Shown here piece after piece: positions 63,562 to 64,000 of a stretch of DNA of 64,000 nt. The notes under the pieces were generated by a model. It did no database searches, was not told the origin of the DNA, and worked only from the letters and a program-made list of their open reading frames with translations. The stretch comes from Candidatus Geothermocultor quzhuomuensis (GTDB lineage: Bacteria; Actinomycetota; Aquicultoria; Geothermocultorales; Geothermocultoraceae): NCBI GenBank assembly GCA_015711795.1, contig JACVJC010000002.1, positions 1 to 64,000 on the forward strand, read 5' to 3'. The position numbers were made by a program, and so were the translations under genes. Each line of letters starts with the position of its first letter. Within the stretch, counting starts at the first letter, position 1.

Positions 63562-64000
63562 GTGAAAGATTTGCCTAGGGCTGTTCAGACATTTATTGAG
63601 TTAGTTAAGATTCCAAGTCCTTCTTTTAGAGAAAAAGATTTTTGTTTTCACCTTAAAAAAATTTTAGAAGAGTTAGGGTTGGAAGTATTTATTGATGATG
63701 CCGGAGAAAAGATCGGTGGCAATTGTGGAAATTTAATTGCTATTTTACCTTCAAATGAGCCATCTTATCCGCCTCTTTTGTTTAATTCTCACTTGGACAC
63801 AGTTGAGCCATGCGATGACATTAAACCAGTAATTGAGGGAGATTTAATTAAAAGTGACGGTAAAACTATCTTAGGAGCGGATGACAAAGTTGGAATTGCA
63901 GCTATTATCGAAGCATTAAAGAGGGTGATTGAAAATAATTTAAATCATGGGAGGTTAGAATTAGTTTTTACAGTGGGGGAAGAAAAAGGGCTTTTGGGAG
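63562..64000 (+). CDS. M20-family (PepT-like) metallopeptidase, 5' part
   Basis: Partial gene running off the right edge, 146 codons visible without a stop. The product has IELVKIPSPSFREKDF at the start, the first zinc motif NSHLDTVEPC, GADDKVGIAAIIEAL with the bridging Asp, and TVGEEKGLLG with the catalytic Glu pair. These are the marks of M20 peptidases, closest in style to tripeptidase T-like enzymes. The GTG start at 63562 has GGTGGG upstream. Confidence 0.88.
   Translation, partial: MKDLPRAVQTFIELVKIPSPSFREKDFCFHLKKILEELGLEVFIDDAGEKIGGNCGNLIAILPSNEPSYPPLLFNSHLDTVEPCDDIKPVIEGDLIKSDGKTILGADDKVGIAAIIEALKRVIENNLNHGRLELVFTVGEEKGLLG

Overview
The window is an AT-rich bacterial chromosome segment that is dense with genes and made almost entirely of housekeeping functions. 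About 60 genes lie on the + strand and only three on the - strand: a 63-codon zinc-motif protein, rpsT, and a 1390-codon GGDEF/ATPase/HEAT protein. Genes are packed into long, often overlapping operons. I see no tRNA or rRNA genes, CRISPR array, insertion sequence or phage genes. Local gene order is monoderm/Terrabacteria-like. Several neighbourhoods recall Actinomycetota: coaD, then a DivIVA/SepIVA-like coiled coil, DUF177 and rpmF; ybeY closely followed by a CNNM protein; and an SMC Walker B of the DEVE type. Others recall Bacillota: phoH-pgpH-ybeY-dgkA-cdd-recO, fakA-degV-recG and fabK. A deep-branching, low-GC, probably anaerobic Actinomycetota or Bacillota relative is my inference; phylogeny was not run.

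Layout. 1-2.6 kb: 3' end of ffh, rpsP, khpA, rimM, trmD. 3-5.5 kb: leuS. 5.8-12.7 kb: comEA-comEC, a NarL-type two-component pair, holA, and convergent rpsT. 12.8-23.9 kb: murJ, lepA, hemW, hrcA, prmA, rsmE, rhomboid-TPR, mtaB, HIT, YqeY. 23.9-31.9 kb: phoH, pgpH, ybeY, DgkA-PAP2 fusion, CNNM/CorC, cdd, GNAT, deoC, recO. 32-40.6 kb: small membrane protein, DUF1858, Asp23, fakA, degV, recG, rsmD, coaD, SepIVA-like, DUF177, rpmF. 40.7-45.1 kb: ADP-forming acyl-CoA synthetase, DRTGG partner, rplS, lepB. 45.1-54.2 kb: fatty-acid synthesis genes fabH, fabD, fabG, acpP, fabK, fabF and rnc, with an acyl-CoA dehydrogenase and etfBA in the middle. 54.6-59 kb: smc, ftsY. 59-63.2 kb: the giant GGDEF protein. 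The window ends inside an M20 peptidase gene.

The genes fall into coherent modules: co-translational targeting (ffh, ftsY, lepB), translation and tRNA/rRNA modification (rpsP, rimM, trmD, leuS, prmA, rsmE, mtaB, ybeY, rsmD), DNA uptake and repair (comEA/EC, recO, recG, smc), envelope lipid metabolism (FASII, fakA/DegV, DgkA-PAP2, murJ), and anaerobic acyl-CoA energy metabolism (ADP-forming synthetase, acyl-CoA dehydrogenase/ETF).

The most unusual non-coding signal is at 54457-54540 in the rnc-smc gap. A consensus -35/-10 promoter is followed at once by a perfect 10-bp terminator hairpin, and the hairpin's apical loop contains CCTCCTTTC, the anti-Shine-Dalgarno sequence found at the 3' end of bacterial 16S rRNA. 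It looks like a dedicated RNA of about 50 nt, or an attenuator, that could bind ribosome-binding sites. Other points of interest are a dispersed 56-bp repeat in inverted copies, a 21-bp coding tandem repeat, an apparent loss of the third zinc ligand in YbeY, and the GGDEF-ATPase-HEAT architecture.
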